The notes under the pieces are model-generated. The model did not search any database. It was not told where the DNA came from and saw only the letters and a program-made list of their open reading frames with translations. Positions 43,067 through 51,739 of a stretch of 64,000 nucleotides of DNA are shown here, piece after piece (the first letter of the stretch is position 1; each line of letters starts with the position of its first letter). A program made the translations under genes and the position numbers. The stretch comes from CAG-492 sp045643465 (GTDB lineage: Bacteria; Bacillota; Clostridia; TANB77; CAG-508): the NCBI GenBank assembly GCA_045643465.1, contig JAZUKV010000033.1:1-64000 (forward strand), written 5' to 3'.

Positions 43067-43173
43067 TATTTTACACATTAATAAATATAAACATCTAAAA
43101 TATCATAATAAATATGCGAAATCAATAGAATTTTGTAAAAAATAAATTTTTAATAAAATCATTGTAATTACAC

Positions 43174-43236
43174 TTGAAATGACTATTTTTTTGTTATACA
43201 ATGAACAAGGTTAAAAATTTATTTAACCATTTTTTT
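43174..43236 (+). promoter_or_regulatory. gap operon promoter with a hairpin at the transcript start
   Basis: TTGAAA (43174-43179), 17 nt, TACAAT (43197-43202). The predicted start falls on a hairpin GGTTAAA (43209-43215) / TTTAACC (43222-43228) directly followed by seven T. A second small hairpin GATGTT/AACATC lies before the ribosome site. The first could be a premature terminator or a 5' stabiliser of the glycolytic mRNA. Confidence 0.6.
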
Positions 43237-43275
43237 ACAGATGTTAGATAAAACATCGGATGGGAGGAATTTTAA

Positions 43276-44292
43276 ATGTCAGTAAAAGTAGCTATTAATG
43301 GGTTTGGACGTATAGGACGTCTTGCATTTAGACAAATGTTTGGAGCAGAAGGGTATGAAATTGTTGCAATTAACGATTTAACAAGTCCTAAAATGTTAGC
43401 TCATTTATTAAAATATGATTCTGCACAAGGTAGATACGAAAAAGCAGATACAGTTGTTGCAGGAGAAGATTCTATAACAGTTGATGGAAAAGAAATTAAA
43501 ATATATGCAGAAAAAGAAGCTCAAAATCTTCCATGGGGAGAAATTGGAGTTGATGTAGTTTTAGAATGTACAGGATTTTATACATCAAAAGAAAAATCAC
43601 AAGCACATATTGATGCAGGAGCTAAAAAAGTTGTTATATCAGCACCAGCAGGTAATGATTTACCAACAGTAGTATTTGGTGTTAATGAAAATATATTAAA
43701 AGCAGATGATACAATAATATCAGCAGCATCATGCACAACAAATTGCTTAGCACCAATGGCAAATGCTTTAAATAAATATGCACCAATTCAATCAGGAATA
43801 ATGTCAACAATACATGCATACACAGGAGACCAAATGTTATTAGACGGACCACATAGAAAAGGTGATTTAAGAAGAGCTAGAGCAGCAGCTTGTAATATAG
43901 TTCCAAATTCAACAGGAGCAGCTAAAGCTATAGGATTAGTTATTCCAGAATTAAATGGAAAATTAATTGGATCAGCTCAAAGAGTTCCAGTTCCAACAGG
44001 ATCAACAACTATATTAACAGCAGTTGTTAAAGGTACAGATATAACAGTAGAAGGAATTAATGCAGCTATGAAAGCAGCTTCAAATGAATCTTTTGGTTAT
44101 ACAGATGAATTATTAGTTTCTTCAGACATAATAGGAATTAGATTTGGCTCTTTATTCGATAGCACACAAACAATGGTAACAAAGATATCTGATGAATTAT
44201 ATCAAGTTCAAGTTGTTTCTTGGTATGATAACGAGAATTCATATACAAGCCAAATGGTAAGAACTATCAAATATTTTGCAGAATTAGCATAG
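43276..44292 (+). CDS. gap: Glyceraldehyde-3-phosphate dehydrogenase
   Basis: 338 residues. NAD-binding INGFGRIGRLAFR at the N-terminus and catalytic Cys153 in SAASCTTNC, followed by the active-site His region and substrate-binding loops. It converts glyceraldehyde-3-phosphate to 1,3-bisphosphoglycerate. TGGGAGGA precedes the ATG. It heads a lower-glycolysis operon gap-pgk-tpiA-gpmI; a hairpin (GGGGCAGA/TCTGCCTC, ~44,305-44,326) between gap and pgk may tune their relative levels. No CggR repressor gene is upstream. Confidence 0.97.
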   Translation: MSVKVAINGFGRIGRLAFRQMFGAEGYEIVAINDLTSPKMLAHLLKYDSAQGRYEKADTVVAGEDSITVDGKEIKIYAEKEAQNLPWGEIGVDVVLECTGFYTSKEKSQAHIDAGAKKVVISAPAGNDLPTVVFGVNENILKADDTIISAASCTTNCLAPMANALNKYAPIQSGIMSTIHAYTGDQMLLDGPHRKGDLRRARAAACNIVPNSTGAAKAIGLVIPELNGKLIGSAQRVPVPTGSTTILTAVVKGTDITVEGINAAMKAASNESFGYTDELLVSSDIIGIRFGSLFDSTQTMVTKISDELYQVQVVSWYDNENSYTSQMVRTIKYFAELA

Positions 44293-44397
44293 GGTTATAA
44301 AAAGGGGCAGAGCTAAATCTGCCTCTGTTGCTCTATTTTATAAAAAATAAATGTAAAATATGCACATAATTTTTACATTAAATTGGAGGTTATTATT

Positions 44398-45585
44398 ATG
44401 AGTAAAAAAACAGTTAAAGATATTGATTTAAAAAATAAAAAAGTATTTGTTAGATGTGATTTTAATGTCCCATTAGATGAAAATAAAAATATAACAGATA
44501 ATAGAAGAATTGTAGGAGCTTTACCAACAATAAAATATTTGCTAGAGCAAAATTGTAAAGTTATATTAAGCTCTCATCTAGGAAGACCAAAGGGAGAATT
44601 CAAATCAGAATTTTCTTTAGCTCCAGTAGCTACTGAGTTATCTAAATTATTAGGTAAAGAAGTAAAACTTGCTAAAGACGTAATTGGAGAATCTGCAAAA
44701 GAATTAACATCAAATATGCAAAATGGAGATGTTGTATTATTAGAAAATGTTAGATTTGACGGTAGAGAAGAAAAAAATGATCCAGAGCTATCTAAAGAAT
44801 TTGCATCAATGGCAGAAGTTTTTGTAAATGATGCATTTGGAACAGCTCACAGAGCACATAGTTCAACAGCAGGTATTGCAGACTATTTACCAGCAGTATC
44901 AGGATTTTTAATAGAAAAAGAATTAAAGTTTTTGGGTTCAAGCTTAGAAAATCCAGAAAGACCATTTGTTGCAATATTAGGTGGTTCAAAAGTTTCAGAT
45001 AAAATTGCTGTTATAGATAATTTGATGGAAAAAGTAGATTCATTAATAATTGGTGGTGCAATGGCAAATACATTTGTTAAAGCAATGGGATACAATGTTG
45101 GAAATTCTTTATGTGAAGATGATAAAATTGATTTAGCAAATAGTTTAATAAAAAAGGCTAACGAAAAAGGTGTAAAATTAATATTACCTGTTGATGCTAA
45201 ATTAGGTAAAGAATTTAGTAAAGATACAGAAAGCCAAATTGTTGATATTAAAAATGTACCAGATGGATGGAGTATTTTTGATGTAGGCCCTAAAACAATA
45301 GAATTATATAAAAATGAATTGCAAAATGCAAAAACTGTTGTATGGAATGGACCAGTTGGATTATTTGAATTTGATCAATTTGCAATTGGTACAAATTCTG
45401 TTGCAGAAATATTAGCAACATTAGATAATGCTATTACTATAATAGGTGGAGGAGATTCAGCAGCTGCTGTTGAAAAATCTGGATTAGCAGATAAAATGTC
45501 TCATATTTCAACAGGAGGAGGAGCTTCTCTTGAATTCTTAGAAGGGAAAAAATTACCAGGAATAGAATGTTTACAAAATAAATAA
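44398..45585 (+). CDS. pgk: Phosphoglycerate kinase
   Basis: 395 residues. KKVFVRCDFNVPLDENKNI near the N-terminus, SHLGRPKG, and the nucleotide-binding IIGGGDSAAAVEKSGL close to the C-terminus. It makes ATP from 1,3-bisphosphoglycerate. The ATG at 44,398 with GGAGG 9 nt upstream is the proper start; an in-frame TTG at 44,383 overlaps the ribosome site. Second gene of the glycolytic operon. Confidence 0.97.
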   Translation: MSKKTVKDIDLKNKKVFVRCDFNVPLDENKNITDNRRIVGALPTIKYLLEQNCKVILSSHLGRPKGEFKSEFSLAPVATELSKLLGKEVKLAKDVIGESAKELTSNMQNGDVVLLENVRFDGREEKNDPELSKEFASMAEVFVNDAFGTAHRAHSSTAGIADYLPAVSGFLIEKELKFLGSSLENPERPFVAILGGSKVSDKIAVIDNLMEKVDSLIIGGAMANTFVKAMGYNVGNSLCEDDKIDLANSLIKKANEKGVKLILPVDAKLGKEFSKDTESQIVDIKNVPDGWSIFDVGPKTIELYKNELQNAKTVVWNGPVGLFEFDQFAIGTNSVAEILATLDNAITIIGGGDSAAAVEKSGLADKMSHISTGGGASLEFLEGKKLPGIECLQNK

Positions 45586-45619
45586 CATTAAAATATAGCT
45601 GATAAGTAGGAGGTTTTTT

Positions 45620-46372
45620 ATGAGAAAAAAAGTTATAGCAGGAAACTGGAAAATGAATATGCTTCCAAATGAAGCAATTGCAATGATTAATGATTTGGCA
45701 CCATTAGTTAAAGACACAAATAATGAAGTTATTTTATGTGTTCCATATACTGATTTATTTTATGCATTATTAACAGCACAAGATACAAATATTAAAATTG
45801 GTGCTCAAAATATGCATTATGAAGAGAAAGGAGCATATACAGGAGAAGTTTCTGGACAAATGTTAAAATGTATTGGAGTTGAATATGTAATAATAGGACA
45901 TTCTGAAAGAAGACAATATTTTGCTGAAACAGATGAAACCGTAAATAAAAAAATAAAAGCAGCTTTTGCAAATGATTTAAAACCTATTGTATGTGTAGGT
46001 GAAACTTTAGAGCAAAAAGAAGCAGGAGTAACAGCACAAATAATAACAGACCAAACTAAACTTGCATTAGACGGATTAACACCAGAGCAAGTAAAAAATA
46101 CAATAATTGCGTATGAGCCAATTTGGGCAATCGGAACAGGAAAAACAGCTACTTCTGAAGATGCAAATAATAGTATTAAAGAAATAAGAAAGAAAATTTC
46201 AGAAATATATGGAAATGAAGTAGCAAATAGTGTTATAATACAGTACGGCGGTAGTGTGAAATCTTCAAATGCAAAAGAGCTATTTACAACATCAGATATA
46301 GATGGAGGATTAGTAGGCGGTGCTAGCTTAAAAGCTGATGAATTTAGCAAAATAGTTAATTTTGATAAATAG
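45620..46372 (+). CDS. tpiA: Triosephosphate isomerase
   Basis: 250 residues, (beta/alpha)8 barrel. GNWKMN with substrate-binding Lys, the electrophilic His in VIIGHSERRQYFAETD, and the catalytic Glu in AYEPIWAIGTG. It interconverts dihydroxyacetone phosphate and glyceraldehyde-3-phosphate. GTAGGAGG precedes the ATG. It follows pgk by 34 nt in the glycolytic operon. Confidence 0.97.
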   Translation: MRKKVIAGNWKMNMLPNEAIAMINDLAPLVKDTNNEVILCVPYTDLFYALLTAQDTNIKIGAQNMHYEEKGAYTGEVSGQMLKCIGVEYVIIGHSERRQYFAETDETVNKKIKAAFANDLKPIVCVGETLEQKEAGVTAQIITDQTKLALDGLTPEQVKNTIIAYEPIWAIGTGKTATSEDANNSIKEIRKKISEIYGNEVANSVIIQYGGSVKSSNAKELFTTSDIDGGLVGGASLKADEFSKIVNFDK

Positions 46373-46420
46373 TCAGATAATTATATAAAAATGTGTATAA
46401 ATAAAAGGATGGTAGAAAAA

Positions 46421-47950
46421 ATGGATAAAAAGACAACAATGCTAATGATATTAGATGGTTTTGGAATCAATGAAAATGACAACGGAAACGCTGTTGCAAA
46501 AGCTAATACACCTAATATAGATAAACTTATGAAAACTTGCCCTACAACAGAAGTTTATACAAGTGGACTTAATGTAGGTTTACCAGAAGGTCAAATGGGA
46601 AATTCAGAAGTCGGACATACAAATATTGGAGCTGGAAGAATAGTATATCAAGAGCTTACAAGAATAACAAAGTCTATAGAAGATGGTGATTTTTTCAGTA
46701 TTCCAGAATTTATTGAGGCAATAGAAAATTGCAAAAAGAATAATTCAAAATTGCATATAATGGGATTATTATCAGATGGTGGAGTTCATAGCCATATGAG
46801 ACACTTATTTGGAATTTTAGAGCTAGCTAAAAGAAGAGATTTTGAAGATGTATATGTTCATTGTTTTTTAGATGGTAGAGATACACCACCAGCATCAGCT
46901 GAAGGATATATTATGCAATTAGAAGAAAAGATGAAGGAAAAAGGAGTTGGTAAAATAGCTTCTATTTCTGGAAGATTCTATAGCATGGATAGAGATAAAA
47001 GATGGAATAGAATCCAAAAGGCTTATGATGCAATGGTAAATGGAATTGGTGAAAAAGCTACATCTGCAATTACAGCTATTGAAGGATCATATCAAAAAGA
47101 AATTTTTGATGAGTTTGTTGAGCCTACAGTAATATGTAATGGTGATAATCCAGTTGCTACAATTTCAAAAAATGATTCTGTAATATTTTTCAACTTTAGA
47201 CCAGATAGAGCTAGAGAAATTACTAGAGTTTTAGTAGATAAAGAATTTAATGATTTTAAAACAGAAGATTTAGATCTATTTTTTGTTTGTATGACTCAAT
47301 ATGATGAAACAATGCCAAATGTTAATGTAGCATTTAAGCCTACAAAATTAGTTAATACATTTGGAGAATATATAAGTAATAAGGGTATGACACAATTAAG
47401 AATTGCAGAAACAGAAAAATATGCACATGTTACATTCTTTTTTAATGGTGGAAACGAAAATCAATACGAAGGAGAAGATAGAATATTAGTTCCATCTCCA
47501 AAAGTAGAAACTTATGATTTAAAACCAGAAATGAGTGCACCTGAAGTGTGTGAAAAAGTTGTAAAAGCAATAAAATCTAAAAAATATGATTCAATTATTT
47601 TAAATTTTGCAAATCCTGATATGGTAGGTCATACAGGTAATTTAGAAGCTGCAGTAAAAGCAATTGAAACAATTGACAAATGTGTTGGAGATATTGTTGA
47701 AGCAATGAATGAAAATGGCGGAGTTATTTTAATAACAGCAGATCATGGAAATTCAGAGCAAATGATTGATTATACAACAGGTGATCCACATACTGCTCAT
47801 ACTACAAATCCTGTTCCACTAATATTATATGGTATGGAAAATGCTAAGATAAAATCTGGTAAATTAGCAGATTTAGCACCAACTATGCTTGATATTATGG
47901 GATTAGAAAAACCAGAAGAAATGACTGGTGAAAGTTTATTAATAAGATAA
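46421..47950 (+). CDS. gpmI: Phosphoglycerate mutase, cofactor-independent
   Basis: 509 residues, alkaline-phosphatase-like metalloenzyme. LMILDGFGINEN opens with the metal-binding Asp; GQMGNSEVGHTNIGAGR holds the nucleophilic Ser; the C-terminal LITADHGNSEQM and DPHTAHTTNPVP hold further metal ligands. It converts 3- to 2-phosphoglycerate, often with manganese. The ATG at 46,421 follows AAAAGGATGG. It is last in the gap operon; no enolase gene follows. Confidence 0.96.
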   Translation: MDKKTTMLMILDGFGINENDNGNAVAKANTPNIDKLMKTCPTTEVYTSGLNVGLPEGQMGNSEVGHTNIGAGRIVYQELTRITKSIEDGDFFSIPEFIEAIENCKKNNSKLHIMGLLSDGGVHSHMRHLFGILELAKRRDFEDVYVHCFLDGRDTPPASAEGYIMQLEEKMKEKGVGKIASISGRFYSMDRDKRWNRIQKAYDAMVNGIGEKATSAITAIEGSYQKEIFDEFVEPTVICNGDNPVATISKNDSVIFFNFRPDRAREITRVLVDKEFNDFKTEDLDLFFVCMTQYDETMPNVNVAFKPTKLVNTFGEYISNKGMTQLRIAETEKYAHVTFFFNGGNENQYEGEDRILVPSPKVETYDLKPEMSAPEVCEKVVKAIKSKKYDSIILNFANPDMVGHTGNLEAAVKAIETIDKCVGDIVEAMNENGGVILITADHGNSEQMIDYTTGDPHTAHTTNPVPLILYGMENAKIKSGKLADLAPTMLDIMGLEKPEEMTGESLLIR

Positions 47951-48061
47951 TTAAATTAAAAGCATATAATGAAGTTCTAATCGGAAAATCCGGTACAATT
48001 TCAATTATATATATATACTTAAGAAGAGAATAATAAATGTAATTTGAAAGGAGCAATTAAA

Positions 48062-48754
48062 ATGATTTATTCAAAAGAATTAGAAAATATGTGTCCAGTA
48101 GCAAAAGGAGTAAACCATGGACCAGCACCTATTCCAGAAGAGGGACAATGGGTAAAAGCAAAAGAAATTAAAGACATATCAGGTTTTACACATGGTATTG
48201 GATGGTGTGCGCCACAACAAGGTGCTTGTAAGTTAACATTAAATGTTAAAGAAGGTGTTATACAAGAAGCCTTAGTTGAGACAATAGGATGCTCAGGAAT
48301 GACACATTCAGCAGCAATGGCAGGAGAAATTTTAGTTGGAAAAACAATATTAGAAGCTTTAAACACAGACTTAGTTTGTGATGCTATAAATACTGCTATG
48401 AGAGAATTATTTTTACAAATAGTTTATGGTAGAACTCAATCTGCATTCTCAGAAGGTGGATTAGCAGTTGGAGCAGGATTAGAAGATTTAGGAAAAGGAC
48501 ATAGAAGTCAAGTTGGTACAATTTATTCTACTTCATTAAAAGGTCCAAGATATTTAGAGCTTGCAGAAGGATATATTACAGAAATTGGTTTAGATAAAGA
48601 TAATCAAATTATTGGTTACAAATATGTTAACCTTGGAAAAATGATGGAAAACATCAAAAAAGGTATTGAACCAATGGAAGCTATTGAAAAAGCAAGTGGA
48701 AAATATGGACGTTTCGACGAAGCTGTTAAGAAAATAGATCCACGTCAAGAATAA
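48062..48754 (+). CDS. NifU-like Fe-S scaffold-type protein
   Basis: 230 residues matching the family annotated as iron-sulfur cluster assembly scaffold that is paired with GGGtGRT proteins. It has a conserved Cys in ETIGCSGMTHSAAM and others in GWCAPQQGACK, in the manner of IscU/NifU scaffolds. The pair is typical of Clostridia, and its exact role is not known. The ATG at 48,062 follows GAAAGGAG; an in-frame upstream TTG is unlikely. The next gene starts 53 nt downstream. Confidence 0.85.
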   Translation: MIYSKELENMCPVAKGVNHGPAPIPEEGQWVKAKEIKDISGFTHGIGWCAPQQGACKLTLNVKEGVIQEALVETIGCSGMTHSAAMAGEILVGKTILEALNTDLVCDAINTAMRELFLQIVYGRTQSAFSEGGLAVGAGLEDLGKGHRSQVGTIYSTSLKGPRYLELAEGYITEIGLDKDNQIIGYKYVNLGKMMENIKKGIEPMEAIEKASGKYGRFDEAVKKIDPRQE

Positions 48755-48807
48755 TAATATAGAATTTAGCAAAAAATCAATAACAGATTTTGAAAGGAGA
48801 ATTTAAA

Positions 48808-49809
48808 ATGGCAGTAACATTTGAAAGTTATGAAAGAAGAATAAATCAAATTAAACCAGTTATGGAAAAATACGGGATTAAAGATTTTGAAGATGCATTA
48901 AAAATATGTACAGATAAAGGATTTAATCCATATGAAATAGTTAAAGGAGTTCAAACAATTTGTTTCGAAAATGCAGCTTGGGCATATACATTAGGTGCAG
49001 CTATAGCTATCAAAAAAGGTTGTACAAAAGCAGCTGATGCAGCTAAAGCTATAGGAGAAGGTCTACAATCTTTCTGTATACCAGGTTCTGTTGCAGATGA
49101 TAGAAAAGTTGGATTAGGACATGGAAATTTAGCTTCAATGCTATTATCAGAAGAAACAAAATGTTTTGCATTCTTAGCAGGACATGAAAGCTTTGCAGCA
49201 GCAGAAGGAGCTATTGGTATAGCAAAATCTGCAAACAAAGTTAGAAAAGAGCCATTAAGAGTAATTTTAAACGGATTAGGAAAAGATGCTGCTCAAATAA
49301 TTTCAAGAATTAATGGATTTACATATGTAAAAACAGAATTTGATTTCTTTACAGGAAAAGTAAATGTAGTTGAAGAAATTGCTTATTCTGATGGAGAAAG
49401 ATCTAAAGTTAAATGCTATGGAGCAAATGATGTTAGAGAAGGTGTTGCTATAATGCATATGGAAGGTGTTGATGTTTCTATAACAGGAAATTCAACAAAT
49501 CCAACAAGATTCCAACATCCAGTTGCTGGAACATACAAAAAAGAATGTATTGAATTAGGTAAAAAATATTTCTCAGTTGCTTCAGGTGGAGGAACAGGAA
49601 GAACATTACATCCAGATAATATGGCTGCTGGACCAGCTTCATATGGTATGACAGATACTATGGGAAGAATGCATTCAGATGCTCAATTTGCTGGAAGTTC
49701 ATCAGTACCAGCCCATGTTGAAATGATGGGATTAATTGGTATGGGTAACAACCCAATGGTTGGTGCTACAGTTGCAGTTGCAGTTGCTGTAGAAGAAGCT
49801 ATGAAATAA
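48808..49809 (+). CDS. GGGtGRT family protein
   Basis: 333 residues. It contains the name-giving motif SGGGTGRTLHPDN (~257), conserved GLGHGNLASMLLSEETKCFAFLAGHE, and a Gly- and Met-rich end (GLIGMGNNPMVGATVAVAVAVE). The protein is soluble. It is encoded right after its usual scaffold-like partner with the same spacing and ribosome site (GAAAGGAG), so both act together, probably in Fe-S or cofactor metabolism. That role is inferred from the partnership. Confidence 0.88.
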   Translation: MAVTFESYERRINQIKPVMEKYGIKDFEDALKICTDKGFNPYEIVKGVQTICFENAAWAYTLGAAIAIKKGCTKAADAAKAIGEGLQSFCIPGSVADDRKVGLGHGNLASMLLSEETKCFAFLAGHESFAAAEGAIGIAKSANKVRKEPLRVILNGLGKDAAQIISRINGFTYVKTEFDFFTGKVNVVEEIAYSDGERSKVKCYGANDVREGVAIMHMEGVDVSITGNSTNPTRFQHPVAGTYKKECIELGKKYFSVASGGGTGRTLHPDNMAAGPASYGMTDTMGRMHSDAQFAGSSSVPAHVEMMGLIGMGNNPMVGATVAVAVAVEEAMK

Positions 49810-49832
49810 TAAAATATATTGTAAAATATTAA

Positions 49833-49861
49833 AACAAGAGCTTAGAGCTCTTGTTTTTTTT
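49833..49861 (+). terminator. Intrinsic terminator
   Basis: ACAAGAGCT-TAG-AGCTCTTGT with flanking A and T runs. Confidence 0.9.
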
Positions 49862-49945
49862 ACAATTTTATTTAAGAAATTAAAAAATACTTGCATTAAT
49901 ATTAACTAATAGGTATAATAAAACTACAAATTAAAAGGAGAAAAA

Positions 49946-50305
49946 ATGAGAAAAAGATTTATATGTGCAATTGCTATGCTTGCTTTGGGAATATTAATTT
50001 ATTACATTTCAAAAAAATATTTTCAAGTTAGTGGTGGAGAAATCCTTAAATTTATTAGAAATTATATACCAGATTCCCTATGGTCAATTAGTTTTTATTT
50101 AGTTAGTAGTTCCATTTTAAAGCAAATTTCAAAAAATTATAATTGGTTAGCTTTGCTATATTGTGCGGTTTTCTCAATTTTATTTGAAGTATTACAAAAG
50201 TTTAATATAGTTAAAGGAACTTTTGATATTTTTGATATTGTCACATATATGGTTTCTCTGCTTTTTATTTGTTTTTTAGATGAAAAAAAGGAGGAAGGAA
50301 AATGA
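49946..50305 (+). CDS. VanZ-like membrane protein
   Basis: 119 residues with four membrane segments and the VanZ-like pattern IPDSLWSISFYL and LFEVLQKFNIVKGTFDIFDIV, where the Glu and Asp residues are conserved. VanZ-like proteins are linked to glycopeptide tolerance, but most small members have no known function. AAAAGGAG precedes the ATG. Its stop overlaps the next start (ATGA). Confidence 0.75.
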   Translation: MRKRFICAIAMLALGILIYYISKKYFQVSGGEILKFIRNYIPDSLWSISFYLVSSSILKQISKNYNWLALLYCAVFSILFEVLQKFNIVKGTFDIFDIVTYMVSLLFICFLDEKKEEGK

Positions 50306-50820
50306 GTAAATTAAAGTATTTAGTGTTATTATTAATATGTGGAATTGTTTATTTTATGTTAGCTGTTGGAAGTTCATCAGATTCAACCAGTGTATCTAGT
50401 AATAGTGATGGAAGTGGAGAAACAACGATTTATCACTTAAATGAAGATATATATATCACAAAATCTACTGGAAAATATAGAGTAAAATTTACAAATATAA
50501 AAGAAACTAAAGAAAGAAATCAATATTCTGATAAAGAAGCAAAAAGAGTAATCGTAATAGATTATGAGTATGAAAATATTGATCAAGAAAGTGATTTGTA
50601 TGTATCTGATGTTACAAACTTCAAATTATATGATAAAGACAATAATGTATTAGAAACATATCCTGTAGATATAAAATATGCAACATCAATAGGAAAAGGA
50701 AGAAAAGGATCAGCTTCAGTTGCATATGCACTTAATAATGATTCAAATTATATAGAGCTGGAATATTACGATAATACATGGAATAGTTCTCCTGATTGTA
50801 AAGTAATATTTGAATGGTAA
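50302..50820 (+). CDS. Exported DUF4352-like protein, 172 aa
   Basis: An N-terminal hydrophobic segment (YLVLLLICGIVYFMLAVG) without a lipobox Cys, a Ser/Asp-rich spacer, then an immunoglobulin-like beta domain (YRVKFTNIKETKERNQY, VIVIDYEYENID) similar to the C-terminal domain of the 42,012 protein. It is predicted to sit outside the membrane. It is coupled to the VanZ-like gene by a 4-nt overlap. Function unknown. Confidence 0.7.
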   Translation: MSKLKYLVLLLICGIVYFMLAVGSSSDSTSVSSNSDGSGETTIYHLNEDIYITKSTGKYRVKFTNIKETKERNQYSDKEAKRVIVIDYEYENIDQESDLYVSDVTNFKLYDKDNNVLETYPVDIKYATSIGKGRKGSASVAYALNNDSNYIELEYYDNTWNSSPDCKVIFEW

Positions 50821-50850
50821 AATATTGAATTTTTAGGGAAATAATTTATA

Positions 50851-50892
50851 AAAAGCAAGGTAGACTTCAGATGAAGTAACCTTGCTTTTTTA
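50851..50892 (+). terminator. Intrinsic terminator with inner hairpin
   Basis: AAGCAAGGT pairs with ACCTTGCTT and T-run follows; the loop carries a second hairpin ACTTC/GAAGT. Confidence 0.85.
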
Positions 50893-50901
50893 TTGAGCAA
50901 A

Positions 50902-50932
50902 GAAAAAACGACATTGCAGTAGACAATGTCGT
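50902..50932 (-). terminator. Terminator of the tRNA-Gln transcript
   Basis: ACGACATTG/CAATGTCGT with a run of T on the minus strand (A-run 50,903-50,908 on plus). It lies ~90 nt downstream of the minus-strand tRNA. Confidence 0.8.
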
Positions 50933-51021
50933 AAAAATAAAATGAAAAAAAGGATGGAACGTGTTATGATCGAATAATTGAAGATTTCATTTTATATAAA
51001 TACAAATGTATAATAACATAT

Positions 51022-51096
51022 TGGCTGGGGTACTGTGATTCGAACACAGGAATGTCGGAGTCAGAGTCCGATGCCTTACCGCTTGGCGATACCCCA
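51022..51096 (-). tRNA. tRNA-Gln (CTG)
   Basis: On the minus strand: acceptor TGGGGTA/TACCCCA, anticodon stem TCGGA/TCCGA with loop CTCTGAC, giving anticodon CTG, T arm CTGTG/CACAG, encoded CCA. It lies at the left edge of the 51.5-61.6 kb island. No 3' fragment of it recurs at the right edge. Confidence 0.93.
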
Positions 51097-51222
51097 ATAT
51101 AAGTAAATTACATTAAAAATAATAACATAGTATGAATCAAAAATCAATTAAAATTTTATATTATATATAACTTTTTAAACTTTTTTTCATAGAATATATA
51201 AACTATTTTATGGAGGAAAGAT

Positions 51223-51477
51223 ATGGCAAAAATTTTAGTATATAATAATAATACAAATAGAATGGAAACATATTATCGTGGAGAGCAAGAAGCAATGCCG
51301 TATAATGCTAATAATACACTATTAGTAAGAGAATTTAGAGGAGCAAGTAAAAGTAAAACTTTATGGACTACTAGAAGCACTATGCTTGCATGGAATTCTT
51401 TAAGATATATATATGGTGCTCCAATAAAAGTAGGATTTGCTTTTAGAAGACCATGGGAAGGTGGCCATACAGGGTAA
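51223..51477 (+). pseudogene. Truncated copy of the M15 peptidase gene
   Basis: The first ~260 bp are nearly identical (about two mismatches) to the start of the intact gene at 61,670. The sequence GGGCAATCACA there is GGGTAATCACA here, which makes a stop after codon 84, and similarity ends about 6 nt later. The zinc-binding His88, Asp95 and His132 and the peptidoglycan-binding domain are lost. A ribosome site GGAGG is present. The two copies frame the accessory island. Confidence 0.88.
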
Positions 51478-51739
51478 TCACATGACTAAATACATACAGT
51501 TGAACATATAAAAATTTGAGATAGAAGATAGATAGAAATAGTGTTTTTAGATAATATGTAATTTATAATTATTAGTGATACTTATAGTGTGTATAAGAAA
51601 AAAGAATTGGAAAGAACTCCTAATTTATGTTAACATAAAACATAATAGACATGTCATAAATACGAAAGAATATGTAATAGTTTTGTAATAGCAATAAATT
51701 AAATGGATTATTTAAATATAAATTTTAGGAGGGAAAAAT

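Noticed and set aside
45817..46350. Long antisense frame over tpiA
   Set aside because: It is a shadow of biased codon use in tpiA, without a ribosome site or recognisable product.
51022..51096. tRNA-Gln as the integration site of the 51.5-61.6 kb island
   Set aside because: No duplicated tRNA 3' end occurs at the right edge; the duplicated M15 segment marks the junctions instead.
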